Shown: in pieces, positions 32,982 through 41,669 of the stretch
Layout of the letters: each line of letters opens with the position of its first letter
Numbering within the stretch: position 1 is the stretch's first letter
Origin: CBDFNC01 sp965249895
Lineage (GTDB): Bacteria > Pseudomonadota > Gammaproteobacteria > Enterobacterales > CBDFNC01
Length of the DNA stretch: 64,000 bases
Direction: 5' to 3'
NCBI GenBank assembly: GCA_965249895.1
Contig: CBDFNC010000001.1
Location: 1-64,000 of the forward strand
Program-made: the position numbers and the translations under genes
The notes under the pieces: generated by a model
What the model saw: only the letters and a program-made list of their open reading frames with translations
What the model was told of the DNA's origin: nothing
The model's database searches: none

Positions 32982-35615
32982 TTAACCTGTATTACGTAAT
33001 CCAGCTGCGATACCTGCCATGGTGACCATTAACGCCTGGTCGATATTTGGGCAGAGGTCTTCACCTGCGGCTCTGGAGCGTGTTAACAGCTCAGCCTGTA
33101 ACATATTTAGAGGATCTATATATGGGTTTCGCAAGTTAATGGACTCTTTAATCCAGGGTTGTTCATCCATCAGTTTATGCTGAGGTTGAGTCTTTAACAC
33201 CACATCGTGGGTCTGTCTCAGTTTGTTACGCAGCATTTTACCCAAAGGTTTAAGTTCTTCCGGTACCAGGCGATCTTCATAGAATTTGGCAAAACCTTCA
33301 TCCGCTTTCATAAACACCATTTCCAGCATTTCCAGCCGGGTGTGGAAGAAAGGCCAGTTCTGGTACATTTCCGTCAGCAGCTCTTGTTTGCCTTCTTCTT
33401 GTAGCTTCTGCAATGCAGAGCCGGCGCCCAGCCAGGCTGGTAACATAAATCGGTTTTGTGACCAGGCGAAAATCCAGGGAATCGCACGCAGGCTTTCTAC
33501 GCCACCATTGGGTTTACGCTTGGCAGGTCGGCTGCCCAGCGGTAATTTACCAAGTTCAAGTTCAGGCGTCACGGCGCGGAAGTAAGGTACGAATTGCTCT
33601 TCGCCCCAGATCACGCCGCGATATTCTTCACAAGAGTCCTTGGACAATTGTTCCATCAACTCACGCCATTCCTGCTTAGGCTCAGGTGGCGGCAACAGAT
33701 TGGCTTCTAAGATGGCGGCAGTATAAATATTCAGGCTCTGGACCGCAGTACTCGGTAAGCCGAATTTAAAACGGATCATTTCTCCTTGCTCAGTGACGCG
33801 CAGGCCACCCTTTAACGAGCCGGGAGGTTGAGATAACAAGGCTGCATGAGCCGGAGCACCACCTCGGCCGATTGTACCACCACGGCCGTGGAACAGGGTG
33901 AGGCTGATATTATTTGCTTCGCAAAGTTCTACCAATGCTTCCTGAGCGCTATATTGAGCCCAGTTAGCCGCCAATACCCCGGCGTCTTTTGCGGAGTCGG
34001 AGTAACCTATCATGACATGCTGCTGGCCATTGATATAACCGCGATACCAGTCCACAGCAAACAGGCGTTCGATAACTTCTTTGGCGTTATTCAGATCGTC
34101 CAGAGTTTCGAACAAAGGTGCGACAGGGATCCTGAAAGGGCAGCCGCATTCGTTTAGTAACAGTTGTACCGCCAGTACATCTGATGCCTGGCGCGCCATG
34201 GAAATAATATAAATTCCCAGTGCCTGCTGATCGGTTTTTGCCACAACCCGGCAGGTATCCAGCACTTCCTGAACTTCGGCGCTTGGCTGCCAGTCCTGTG
34301 GGATAAGTGGCCGTTTACTGTTGAGCTCCTGTAATAAGAACGCTTGCTTGTCCGCTTCGGTCCATGAGGCGTAATCCCCCATGCCTAAGTAGCGGGTCAG
34401 CTCGGCAATCACATCACCATGACGTTCACCATCCTGACGAATATCCAGTTTAACCAGATTGATACCAAAACAGGCCAGGCGGCGTAATACGTCAAGCAGC
34501 GGTCCATCGGCAATTATGCTCATACCGCATTCTTGTAGCGAGCGGTAACAAACCTCCAACGGATCTCTAAGCTGTTCAGTGCGGGTGATCAAGTCCATTG
34601 ACTCTGTGTGTTCACCCTGCAGCGTTGCCGTCAGGTAAGTATGGGTTTCCTGTAGTTCGGCCCTGAGTTTTCTTAATACTTCACGGTATGGTTCGTGACC
34701 ATCGCCAGCCAGCTCTCTAAGTTCCTGACTACAATCGAGCATGGACAGCTCGCTGTTTAGCTGTTTTATATCTTCAAGGTACAGGTTCACCGCTACCCAG
34801 CGGCTGGAAAGCAATACTTCTTCCGTTACCTTGGAAGTGACAAATGGGTTGCCGTCACGGTCACCGCCCATCCAGGAGGTAAAGGTTATAGGTGATGCAT
34901 TTAGTGGTAATTTAATCCCTAAGCGCTGTTCCAGACGCTCGTCCAGGGAGCGTACATATTCAGGCACCGCCTGCCATAAGCTGTTTTCCACCACAGAAAA
35001 GCCCCATTTCGCTTCGTCTACCGGAGTAGGACGCTGGCGCCTGATTTCATCTGTGTGCCAGGCCTGAGTGATCAGTTGCTCAAGGCGGTTGGACAGCTTG
35101 TCCTTTTCACGTTGAGATATCTCACTCAGCTCCAGGGAAGATAAGGTTTCATTAATGGCTACATGTTTATGGATCAAGGTGCGACGAGTAATTTCCGTCG
35201 GATGTGCGGTTAGCACCAGCTCCATATTTAGCGAAGCGACAGCTTCGTTAATCGCTTCCTGGGACAAGTCAGAGTTTTGTAGCTTGGCGAATAGCGCGTC
35301 TAATGGATCCGGCAGACAAGCCTGCTCTTCACAGTGGCGGGAGCTGGAGTGGAACTGCTCGGCTATATTAGCTAGGTTCAGGAAATGAGTGAATGCACGG
35401 GCTACGGGTAGTAGCTCGTCATCGGACAGATCTGCCAGCATAGTAACCAACTTGGCGCCATCGTCTTCATTCCCGGTTCGGGCTGATTTGGACAGCTGAC
35501 GAATAGTTTCAATTTTTTCAAGAAACTCTTCACCCAGGTGACTACTGATGGATTTACCCAGCAGTTGGCCTAGCAAGCCAACGTTGCTGCGCAAAGCTGC
35601 ATATTTGTCGTTCAT
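32982..35615 (-). CDS. ppc: Phosphoenolpyruvate carboxylase
   Basis: Anaplerotic enzyme forming oxaloacetate from PEP and bicarbonate. The catalytic His is in VLTAHPTEITRR, the PEP-binding region is FTSWMGGDRDGNPFVT, the glycine loop is FHGRGGTIGRGG, and the C-terminus ends in the usual NTG. 877 residues matches the family. Together with malic enzyme it frames pyruvate/oxaloacetate flux. It also feeds aspartate, the source for MetL and, with ArgG, for arginine synthesis. Confidence 0.98.
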   Translation of the reverse strand: MNDKYAALRSNVGLLGQLLGKSISSHLGEEFLEKIETIRQLSKSARTGNEDDGAKLVTMLADLSDDELLPVARAFTHFLNLANIAEQFHSSSRHCEEQACLPDPLDALFAKLQNSDLSQEAINEAVASLNMELVLTAHPTEITRRTLIHKHVAINETLSSLELSEISQREKDKLSNRLEQLITQAWHTDEIRRQRPTPVDEAKWGFSVVENSLWQAVPEYVRSLDERLEQRLGIKLPLNASPITFTSWMGGDRDGNPFVTSKVTEEVLLSSRWVAVNLYLEDIKQLNSELSMLDCSQELRELAGDGHEPYREVLRKLRAELQETHTYLTATLQGEHTESMDLITRTEQLRDPLEVCYRSLQECGMSIIADGPLLDVLRRLACFGINLVKLDIRQDGERHGDVIAELTRYLGMGDYASWTEADKQAFLLQELNSKRPLIPQDWQPSAEVQEVLDTCRVVAKTDQQALGIYIISMARQASDVLAVQLLLNECGCPFRIPVAPLFETLDDLNNAKEVIERLFAVDWYRGYINGQQHVMIGYSDSAKDAGVLAANWAQYSAQEALVELCEANNISLTLFHGRGGTIGRGGAPAHAALLSQPPGSLKGGLRVTEQGEMIRFKFGLPSTAVQSLNIYTAAILEANLLPPPEPKQEWRELMEQLSKDSCEEYRGVIWGEEQFVPYFRAVTPELELGKLPLGSRPAKRKPNGGVESLRAIPWIFAWSQNRFMLPAWLGAGSALQKLQEEGKQELLTEMYQNWPFFHTRLEMLEMVFMKADEGFAKFYEDRLVPEELKPLGKMLRNKLRQTHDVVLKTQPQHKLMDEQPWIKESINLRNPYIDPLNMLQAELLTRSRAAGEDLCPNIDQALMVTMAGIAAGLRNTG

Positions 35616-35878
35616 AACTCATCCTTCCATATGTTGTGGAATTACAACAAAATCCCTTGCTGTTAAATGTTCATAAGCAAATTTTTAGTGGGATATGTTT
35701 CCGGCAAGCGGTTAATCTAGCCGGAAATCATACCTCCCGTCAAATCGGGACCATGTAGATAATTGAATTGTCAATACCGTGTATGTTGAAAATTTCTTAC
35801 AAAACTGAGTTGGGTAAAGGTTATTATGGCAAATGCCCCTGCGGTAATTAAGGTTTCTTCTTTTTACTAAAGCTATGT
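35616..35878. other. ppc upstream region
   Basis: Between ppc and the argE terminator. Presumably holds the ppc promoter. CCGG inverted copies (35701 and 35721) form a weak stem. No gene seen. Confidence 0.4.
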
Positions 35879-35903
35879 CAAGGCGCGGGTGTGATACGCC
35901 TTG
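35879..35903 (-). terminator. Hairpin after argE
   Basis: CAAGGCG (35879-35885) and CGCCTTG (35897-35903), 11-nt loop, just past the argE stop. Without a good T-run. Confidence 0.45.
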
Positions 35904-35916
35904 TTAAGCAGCATTA

Positions 35917-37074
35917 TTATTTTTGCTCGGACAGGCAGAAACGTTTGATCAGAGATTCCAGCAAATCACTGGTTGGTTTAACAAAAGACAAGTCGAGATA
36001 TTCGTCTGGCTGGTGCGCCTGACCAATAGAGCCGGGTCCCATCACTATGGTGTCGCAGCCCAATTGTTGAATAAAAGGCGCTTCGGTGCAGTAATTGACG
36101 GATTCAGCCTGATGACCACTTAACTTTTCAGCTATTTTGACCAGCTCTGAATGTTCGTCGCAGGAGTATGCAGGAATGGGCTCATGAAGGTGGAAGATCT
36201 CTACTGCGCCCGGATACGCCCTGTCTATTTCACCAAGTGCATTTTTTAGGGTGATAAACAGCTCATCGGTTGAGACGCCAGGAATAGGACGCATATCTAT
36301 GTGTAGTTCACAGCAACCGCAAATACGGTTTGGGCTGTCACCGCCATGAATATGGCCAAAATTCAGGGTGGGACTAGGTACTTCAAAATGTGGGTTGTTA
36401 TATTTCTCTTTAAATATCTGCTGTACTTTAAGCAATTCGGCCAGCACTTTATGCATAACCTCTATGGCATTCAGGCCTTTACTGGGATCGGAACTATGGC
36501 CAGATCGTCCGGTAATACGGATGGCTTCTGACATATGCCCTTTATGCATAAACACCGGTACTAAACCCGTTGGTTCACCGATCACTGCATAATCGGGCTT
36601 AATCACATTTTTTTGGGCAATATCTCGGGCGCCGGCCATGGTGGTTTCTTCATCTGCAGTAGCCAGGATACGTAAGGGTTTATCCAGCTTGCTGATATCG
36701 ATGTTTTTCACAGCTTCCAGGATAAAGGCAAAGAAACCTTTCATATCGATAGTGCCCAGACCGTACAAGCGATTACTCTCTTCCGTTAGTTTAAACGGGT
36801 CCTTGCTCCAGCCTCCTTCATCAAAAGGCACTGTATCTGTATGGCCTGCCAGTAATAAGCCACCTTTACCCTGGCCCAGGGTCGCCACCATATTGTACTT
36901 GCCAGGCAGCTGCGGTACTTCTGTCACTTCAACGGAAAAACCAGCGGTTTCAAACCAGCTGGCCAGCTTAGTAATCACCCCCTGATTACTCTGGTCCCAG
37001 GCTGGATCGGTCGAACTGATGGATGGCGTGGCGATTAATTGTTTATAAGTATCGATAAATCCAGGTAAAGACAT
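35917..37074 (-). CDS. argE: Acetylornithine deacetylase
   Basis: M20-family metallohydrolase that removes acetyl from N-acetylornithine to give ornithine. Metal ligands are visible in AGHTDTVPFDEGGW and IDMKGF, the catalytic Glu is in TADEETTMAGA, and the C-terminal metal His is in IGQAHQPDE. 385 residues is typical. Divergent from argC across about 240 bp containing ArgR-type sites, the classical argE-argCBH layout. With the NAGS fused to ArgH this gives the linear (ArgE) pathway. Confidence 0.96.
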   Translation of the reverse strand: MSLPGFIDTYKQLIATPSISSTDPAWDQSNQGVITKLASWFETAGFSVEVTEVPQLPGKYNMVATLGQGKGGLLLAGHTDTVPFDEGGWSKDPFKLTEESNRLYGLGTIDMKGFFAFILEAVKNIDISKLDKPLRILATADEETTMAGARDIAQKNVIKPDYAVIGEPTGLVPVFMHKGHMSEAIRITGRSGHSSDPSKGLNAIEVMHKVLAELLKVQQIFKEKYNNPHFEVPSPTLNFGHIHGGDSPNRICGCCELHIDMRPIPGVSTDELFITLKNALGEIDRAYPGAVEIFHLHEPIPAYSCDEHSELVKIAEKLSGHQAESVNYCTEAPFIQQLGCDTIVMGPGSIGQAHQPDEYLDLSFVKPTSDLLESLIKRFCLSEQK

Positions 37075-37091
37075 GGAAAGCCCCAGTTGTA

Positions 37092-37129
37092 TTAAATATT
37101 AATGCAGTAATATTGCATAAAAATGTGAA
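37092..37129. promoter_or_regulatory. Tandem ArgR operator in the argE-argC region
   Basis: Two ARG-box-like 18-mers close together: ttaaatattaatgcagt (37092-37108) and attgcataaaaatgtgaa (37112-37129). Both fit the AT-rich TNAAT-N4-ATTNA pattern with a few mismatches. Paired boxes a few bp apart are how ArgR hexamers bind. They could control both divergent units. Confidence 0.6.
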
Positions 37130-37312
37130 TTGGTATATCGTGCAAACCTCAGGTAACATAACAAAAAATGCAGAGTAATGAAGAGCCAATTTCCCCACGT
37201 TTTTTCCACATTAGTGCGACGACGATCCTACCAGTAACCCAGCAAGTTTACTGTGCTTATTCCTATGCTGCACAAGTCACCAGTTAAATACCAATTTAGA
37301 CGGAATATCAAA

Positions 37313-38323
37313 ATGTTAAAAGCAATTATTGTGGGAGCTAGTGGATATACTGGCGCTGAACTGGCTAGCTATATTAGCAAACACCCGGAACTTGAACTGG
37401 CCGGATTATACGTGTCCGAAAACAGTGCGGATAAGGGAAAACCTTTTTCTTCCTTATATGGCAAGTTGTTAGGGCTGGTAGATGATGAAATCCAGCCCCT
37501 GGCTACGGCAGATATTCCGCAGGCCTGTGATGGTATAGATATCGTTCTGCTGGCCACTGCCCATGAAGTCAGCCATAACCTGGCGCCTCATTTCCTGAAA
37601 GAAGGTAAAACTGTATTCGATTTATCCGGTGCATTCAGGGTGAACGACCCGGCCTTCTACGAAAAATTCTACGGTTTTACTCACAAATATCCTGAGTTGC
37701 TTGAATCCGCTGTGTACGGCCTGGCGGAATGGAATGACGAAGAGATTAAAAACACAGATCTGATTGCGGTCCCTGGTTGTTACACCACGGCTTCTTTAAC
37801 CGCATTAAAACCACTGCAAGATGCTGGCCTTATAAAGGAAGGTATTAAACCAACCATTAATGCCACCAGTGGAGTCAGTGGCGCAGGTAGAAAAGCATCC
37901 AGCACTTCCAGTTTTTGCGAAGTGAGCCTGCAGCCTTATGGTGTGTTTAATCACAGGCATAAGCCTGAAATTGATCAGCACCTGGGCACTAAGGTGGTGT
38001 TCACTCCCCATTTAGGCAACTTTAAGCGGGGTATCCTGGCCAGCATTAATGTGGTGTTGAAAGAAGGTGTGACTAAAGAGCAAGTAGATGCTGCTTATCA
38101 GGATGCCTATGCCGATAAAGATATAGTCAGGCTGTTGCCTGTCGGCTTCCCATCTATTAAAAATGTGGAAGGCACGCCTTACTGTGATTTAGCTTGGGCC
38201 GTTGACGGACAAGACTTGGTGGTCTTTAGCGCCATAGATAATCTGTTAAAAGGCGCATCAGCCCAGGCAATTCAGTGTGTAAATATCAGGTTCGGCTTTG
38301 CGCCAACCACAGCCTTACTGTAG
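37313..38323 (+). CDS. argC: N-acetyl-gamma-glutamyl-phosphate reductase
   Basis: NADPH-dependent reductase for the third step to arginine. Nucleotide loop GASGYTGAE, catalytic cysteine in VPGCYTTA, and substrate motifs SGVSGAGRK and HRHKPEI. ATG 37313 gives a 336-residue protein beginning MLKAIIVGASG, matching the family; the upstream frame to 37253 is unlikely. First gene of argCBFGH. Confidence 0.97.
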   Translation: MLKAIIVGASGYTGAELASYISKHPELELAGLYVSENSADKGKPFSSLYGKLLGLVDDEIQPLATADIPQACDGIDIVLLATAHEVSHNLAPHFLKEGKTVFDLSGAFRVNDPAFYEKFYGFTHKYPELLESAVYGLAEWNDEEIKNTDLIAVPGCYTTASLTALKPLQDAGLIKEGIKPTINATSGVSGAGRKASSTSSFCEVSLQPYGVFNHRHKPEIDQHLGTKVVFTPHLGNFKRGILASINVVLKEGVTKEQVDAAYQDAYADKDIVRLLPVGFPSIKNVEGTPYCDLAWAVDGQDLVVFSAIDNLLKGASAQAIQCVNIRFGFAPTTALL

Positions 38324-38391
38324 GAGCGGATACCCTCTTTACAGGTAGATAGTGCGAATTCCCATTAGAGAAATAGATAAAAGTGACGAAA

Positions 38392-39165
38392 ATGGCAAAA
38401 CCCCTATTAATCAAACTTGGTGGCGCGGTACTGGCAAATGACCAGGCGCTGGTCAACTTGTTTGATGCTCTTACGGCCTATTTGGCGGAACAGCAGCGCC
38501 CACTGATCCTGGTGCACGGTGGCGGAATCGTCGTCGAAGATCTGCTGAGTAAGATGAATATCAAGAGTGAGAAGAAAAACGGCTTAAGGGTAACTCCATT
38601 TGAACAAATCCCCTATGTAGCAGGCGCATTGGCTGGTACTTCCAACAAGCTGTTAATGGCTAAGGCATTGCAGGCGGGTTTGTCGGCTGTTGGTTTGTCC
38701 CTGGCAGATGGTTTCAGCACAAAAGTGACACAGCTGGATCCGGAGCTTGGCGCCGTAGGTAGCTGTACTCCGAATAACCCTCAGCTTATTAATACATTAT
38801 TAGCGGCAGGCAATTTGCCGGTGATATCTTCAATAGGCATAGGGGAAGATGGCAAGCTGTATAACGTAAATGCAGATCAGGCCGCTATTGTCATATGTGA
38901 GCTGGTGGAGGCAGAGCTGGTATTCCTGTCAGATGTGGACGGTGTATTAGACGGCGATAAACAGCTTATCCCTGAACTAAATACCGAATTGGCAGAGCGG
39001 CTTATAGCCGAAGGGGTTATCCGTGATGGTATGACAGTGAAGGTGCAAGCCGCGCTCGAAGCCACTAAAAGCCTGGGGCACGTGATGCTAGCCAGCTGGA
39101 AAAAACCGGAAAACCTGATCGCCTTATTGGCGGGTGAGTGTCCGGGAACAAAAGTCGTTAAGTAG
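38392..39165 (+). CDS. argB: Acetylglutamate kinase
   Basis: Phosphorylates N-acetylglutamate. LIKLGGAVL and LVHGGGIVV form the nucleotide/substrate glycine motifs, KKNGLRVT the acetylglutamate contact, and VNADQAA and DGMTVKVQAAL the later conserved parts. About 257 residues, the E. coli-like non-feedback-regulated size. ATG 38392 (MAKPLLIKLGG) lines up with family N-termini; GTG 38383 is the alternative. It lies 68 bp after argC. Confidence 0.96.
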   Translation: MAKPLLIKLGGAVLANDQALVNLFDALTAYLAEQQRPLILVHGGGIVVEDLLSKMNIKSEKKNGLRVTPFEQIPYVAGALAGTSNKLLMAKALQAGLSAVGLSLADGFSTKVTQLDPELGAVGSCTPNNPQLINTLLAAGNLPVISSIGIGEDGKLYNVNADQAAIVICELVEAELVFLSDVDGVLDGDKQLIPELNTELAERLIAEGVIRDGMTVKVQAALEATKSLGHVMLASWKKPENLIALLAGECPGTKVVK

Positions 39166-39222
39166 CCGCGGGTATAATCCGCTATTTGGGCCAATCAACC
39201 GAATAAAGGGAGCATGGCGTTT

Positions 39223-39279
39223 GCCGAACGTGCATCAGTGCGTTTAACATCTCATCCCAGAGATGAATTCGGCTCCCAC
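39223..39279 (+). repeat. Dispersed repeat R1, copy a (argF leader)
   Basis: 57 bp about 81% identical to 58437-58493. Contains the inverted repeat CATCTC/GAGATG around ATCCCA. It occupies the argF 5' leader, ending 13 bp before the argF ATG. Confidence 0.8.
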
Positions 39280-39291
39280 GAGGAAGCAATA

Positions 39292-40212
39292 ATGGAACAT
39301 CTTTTAACTGGTAAAGAAACAAGTAAGCAGCAGATCCTGGACCTGATTAACTTAGGCAAAGATCTGAAGGAAAACCCGGCGAAATATGCAGATTCCCTAA
39401 AAGGAAAAAGCATAGTAACTATTTTCGAGAAGCAGTCTTTGCGTACTCGGGTGACCTTCGATATCGGCATTCACAAGTTAGGTGGCCACGCTGTTTATCT
39501 GGATTCACAAAATGGCGCTATCGGCCAACGTGAAACAGTAAAAGACTTCGCTTCTAATATCTCCCGTTGGGCCGATTGTATTGTGGCGCGTGTGATGTCC
39601 CATAACACCATCACCGAACTGGCGGAGCATTCCAGTGTCCCGGTGATCAATTCTTTATGTGATTTGTATCACCCTTGTCAGGGCCTGGCCGATTTCCTGA
39701 CAGTTGCTCAGCACTATGAAGACGTATCTAAGGTAAAGCTGGCGTATGTGGGTGATGGCAATAACGTGACACATTCACTGTTTATTGTTGGTGCTATCCT
39801 GGGTGCAGAGGTCACAGCTGTTTGTCCTGTGGGCTGTAGCCCGGATGCTCAGATCCTGAAGCAGGCGGAAGAACTGGCAGCAAAATCCGGTGGTTCAGTC
39901 AAAGTTACCAATAGTGTTGATGATATAAAAGGTTATGACCTGGTATACGGTGATACCTGGATTTCTATGGGTGACGAGACGCCCATAGAGCAAGTAAAAA
40001 GCAAACTTATGCCATATCAGATTAATAGACAACTTCTGGATAAAACTGGTATTAAGCATGTGTTACATTGTCAGCCTGCGCATCGCGAACTGGATATTAC
40101 ATCTGAGGTCATGGACGATGCAGAAGTTTCGCTGATCTTCGATCAGGCAGAAAACAGAATGCACATTCAAAATGCCATTATGCTGACCCTGATGGGCAAG
40201 GCAAACGGTTAG
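39292..40212 (+). CDS. argF: Ornithine carbamoyltransferase
   Basis: Makes citrulline from ornithine and carbamoyl phosphate. The carbamoyl-phosphate loop is SLRTR, with HPCQGLADFLT, the ornithine loop DTWISMGDE, and the C-terminal HCQPAH (the usual HCLPA has Leu; Gln is common in this marine group). ATG 39292 with GAGGAAG upstream gives 306 residues beginning MEHLLTG. The open frame extends back to 39214 only because the dispersed repeat R1 happens to be open there. Confidence 0.95.
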   Translation: MEHLLTGKETSKQQILDLINLGKDLKENPAKYADSLKGKSIVTIFEKQSLRTRVTFDIGIHKLGGHAVYLDSQNGAIGQRETVKDFASNISRWADCIVARVMSHNTITELAEHSSVPVINSLCDLYHPCQGLADFLTVAQHYEDVSKVKLAYVGDGNNVTHSLFIVGAILGAEVTAVCPVGCSPDAQILKQAEELAAKSGGSVKVTNSVDDIKGYDLVYGDTWISMGDETPIEQVKSKLMPYQINRQLLDKTGIKHVLHCQPAHRELDITSEVMDDAEVSLIFDQAENRMHIQNAIMLTLMGKANG

Positions 40213-40294
40213 AGCGGCAGATCCGCTGGTAAAAATTTAAAATCAGAATGCATACTCAAAAATGTCGGCTGACATTAATGAAAGGAGAATTTTA

Positions 40295-41500
40295 ATGAGC
40301 AAGGTTAACAAGGTAGTACTGGCGTATTCAGGTGGTCTGGACACATCGGCAATCATTCCATGGTTAAAAGAGAACTACGATAACTGTGAAATCATCGCTT
40401 TTTGCGCCGATGTTGGTCAGGGCGCAGAAGAGCTGGAAGGATTGGAAGCAAAAGCACTGGCTTCCGGCGCTTCCGAGTGTCATATCATTGACCTGAAAGA
40501 AGAATTTGTCGCCGATTATATTTATCCTACAATCGCAACGGGTGCTATCTATGAAGGTACTTACCTGCTGGGTACTTCCATGGCGCGACCCATCATCGCC
40601 AAGGCCCAGGTTGAAGTGGCGCGTAAAGTCGGTGCTGACGCCGTATGTCACGGTTGCACCGGTAAAGGTAACGACCAGATCCGTTTCGAAGGCTGTTTCG
40701 CTGCATTAGCCCCCGATCTGAAAGTGATTGCACCCTGGCGTGAGTGGGAAATGGCTTCCCGTGAAGACCTGCTCAACTACCTGGCTGAGCGTAATATCGC
40801 CACATCAGCTTCCCTGACTAAGATTTACAGCCGTGATGCTAACGCATGGCATATCTCCCACGAAGGTGGTGAGCTGGAAGACCCGTGGAACGAGCCAAGC
40901 AAAGGTGTCTGGACACTGACTGTTGCTCCTGAAGATGCGCCAAATGAGCCCGAATACGTTTCCCTGATCGTTGCAAAAGGTCGTATTGTTGCGGTAAATG
41001 ACCAAGCACTGTCTCCATACGATGCGCTGATGAAGCTAAATGAACTGGCCGGAGCACACGGTGTGGGTCGTATCGATATCACTGAGAACCGTCTGGTTGG
41101 CATGAAGTCTCGCGGCTGTTATGAAACCCCGGGTGGCGCGGTAATGTTTGCCGGTCTGCGGGCTATCGAAGAGCTTGTATTAGACAAAACCTCTCGCGAA
41201 TGGCGTGAGCAGGTTGGTCAGCAAATGGCGCACCTGGTCTATGATGGCCGCTGGTTCACTCCTTTATGTAAATCACTACTGGCAGCGTCTGAAGCTCTGG
41301 CTGAAGATGTTAACGGTGAAGTTGTGGTTAAACTTTACAAAGGTCAGGCAATGCCGGTGCAGAAGCGTTCACCAAACAGCTTATATTCAGAAGCGTTTGC
41401 TACTTTTGGTGAAGATGAAGTATACGACCAGAAGCATGCTGAAGGCTTTATCCGCCTTTACTCACTTGCCAGCCGGATCCGCTTTTTAAACGCTAAGTAA
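40295..41500 (+). CDS. argG: Argininosuccinate synthase
   Basis: ATP-dependent condensation of citrulline and aspartate. The PP-loop is AYSGGLDTS; GCTGKGNDQIRFE and RDANAWHISHEGGELEDP are conserved. 401 residues from ATG 40295, which has GGAG 6 nt upstream. Between argF and argH in the cluster. Confidence 0.98.
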   Translation: MSKVNKVVLAYSGGLDTSAIIPWLKENYDNCEIIAFCADVGQGAEELEGLEAKALASGASECHIIDLKEEFVADYIYPTIATGAIYEGTYLLGTSMARPIIAKAQVEVARKVGADAVCHGCTGKGNDQIRFEGCFAALAPDLKVIAPWREWEMASREDLLNYLAERNIATSASLTKIYSRDANAWHISHEGGELEDPWNEPSKGVWTLTVAPEDAPNEPEYVSLIVAKGRIVAVNDQALSPYDALMKLNELAGAHGVGRIDITENRLVGMKSRGCYETPGGAVMFAGLRAIEELVLDKTSREWREQVGQQMAHLVYDGRWFTPLCKSLLAASEALAEDVNGEVVVKLYKGQAMPVQKRSPNSLYSEAFATFGEDEVYDQKHAEGFIRLYSLASRIRFLNAK

Positions 41501-41552
41501 TTACCGTTTAGGTGGAAAACCGGTGAAAACAGAATAACCGCAGCTAACAGAC

Positions 41553-41624
41553 GGCTATTGTGTAAATGCCGTTTTAGCGTTAAACGGCAAAGCAAAATAG
41601 CCATTGTTTATACACGGCTATTTT
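41553..41624 (+). promoter_or_regulatory. Possible attenuator between argG and argH
   Basis: Three segments can pair in two ways. GGCTATT (41553-41559) can pair with AATAGCC (41596-41602), enclosing a GCCGTTT/AAACGGC hairpin (41568-41588). Alternatively AAAATAGCC (41594-41602) pairs with GGCTATTTT (41616-41624), a terminator-like stem followed by a T-rich stretch. The stem core is shared, so the two folds exclude each other. Confidence 0.45.
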
Positions 41625-41669
41625 GTCGTTTTAAGAGAGTAAGAAAAGATGACAGAGGAGATATAGGTC

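Noticed and set aside
40156..40169. ARG-box-like AGAATGCACATTCA near the end of argF
   Set aside because: Fully inside conserved coding sequence (NRMHIQNA), so the match is probably forced by the protein.
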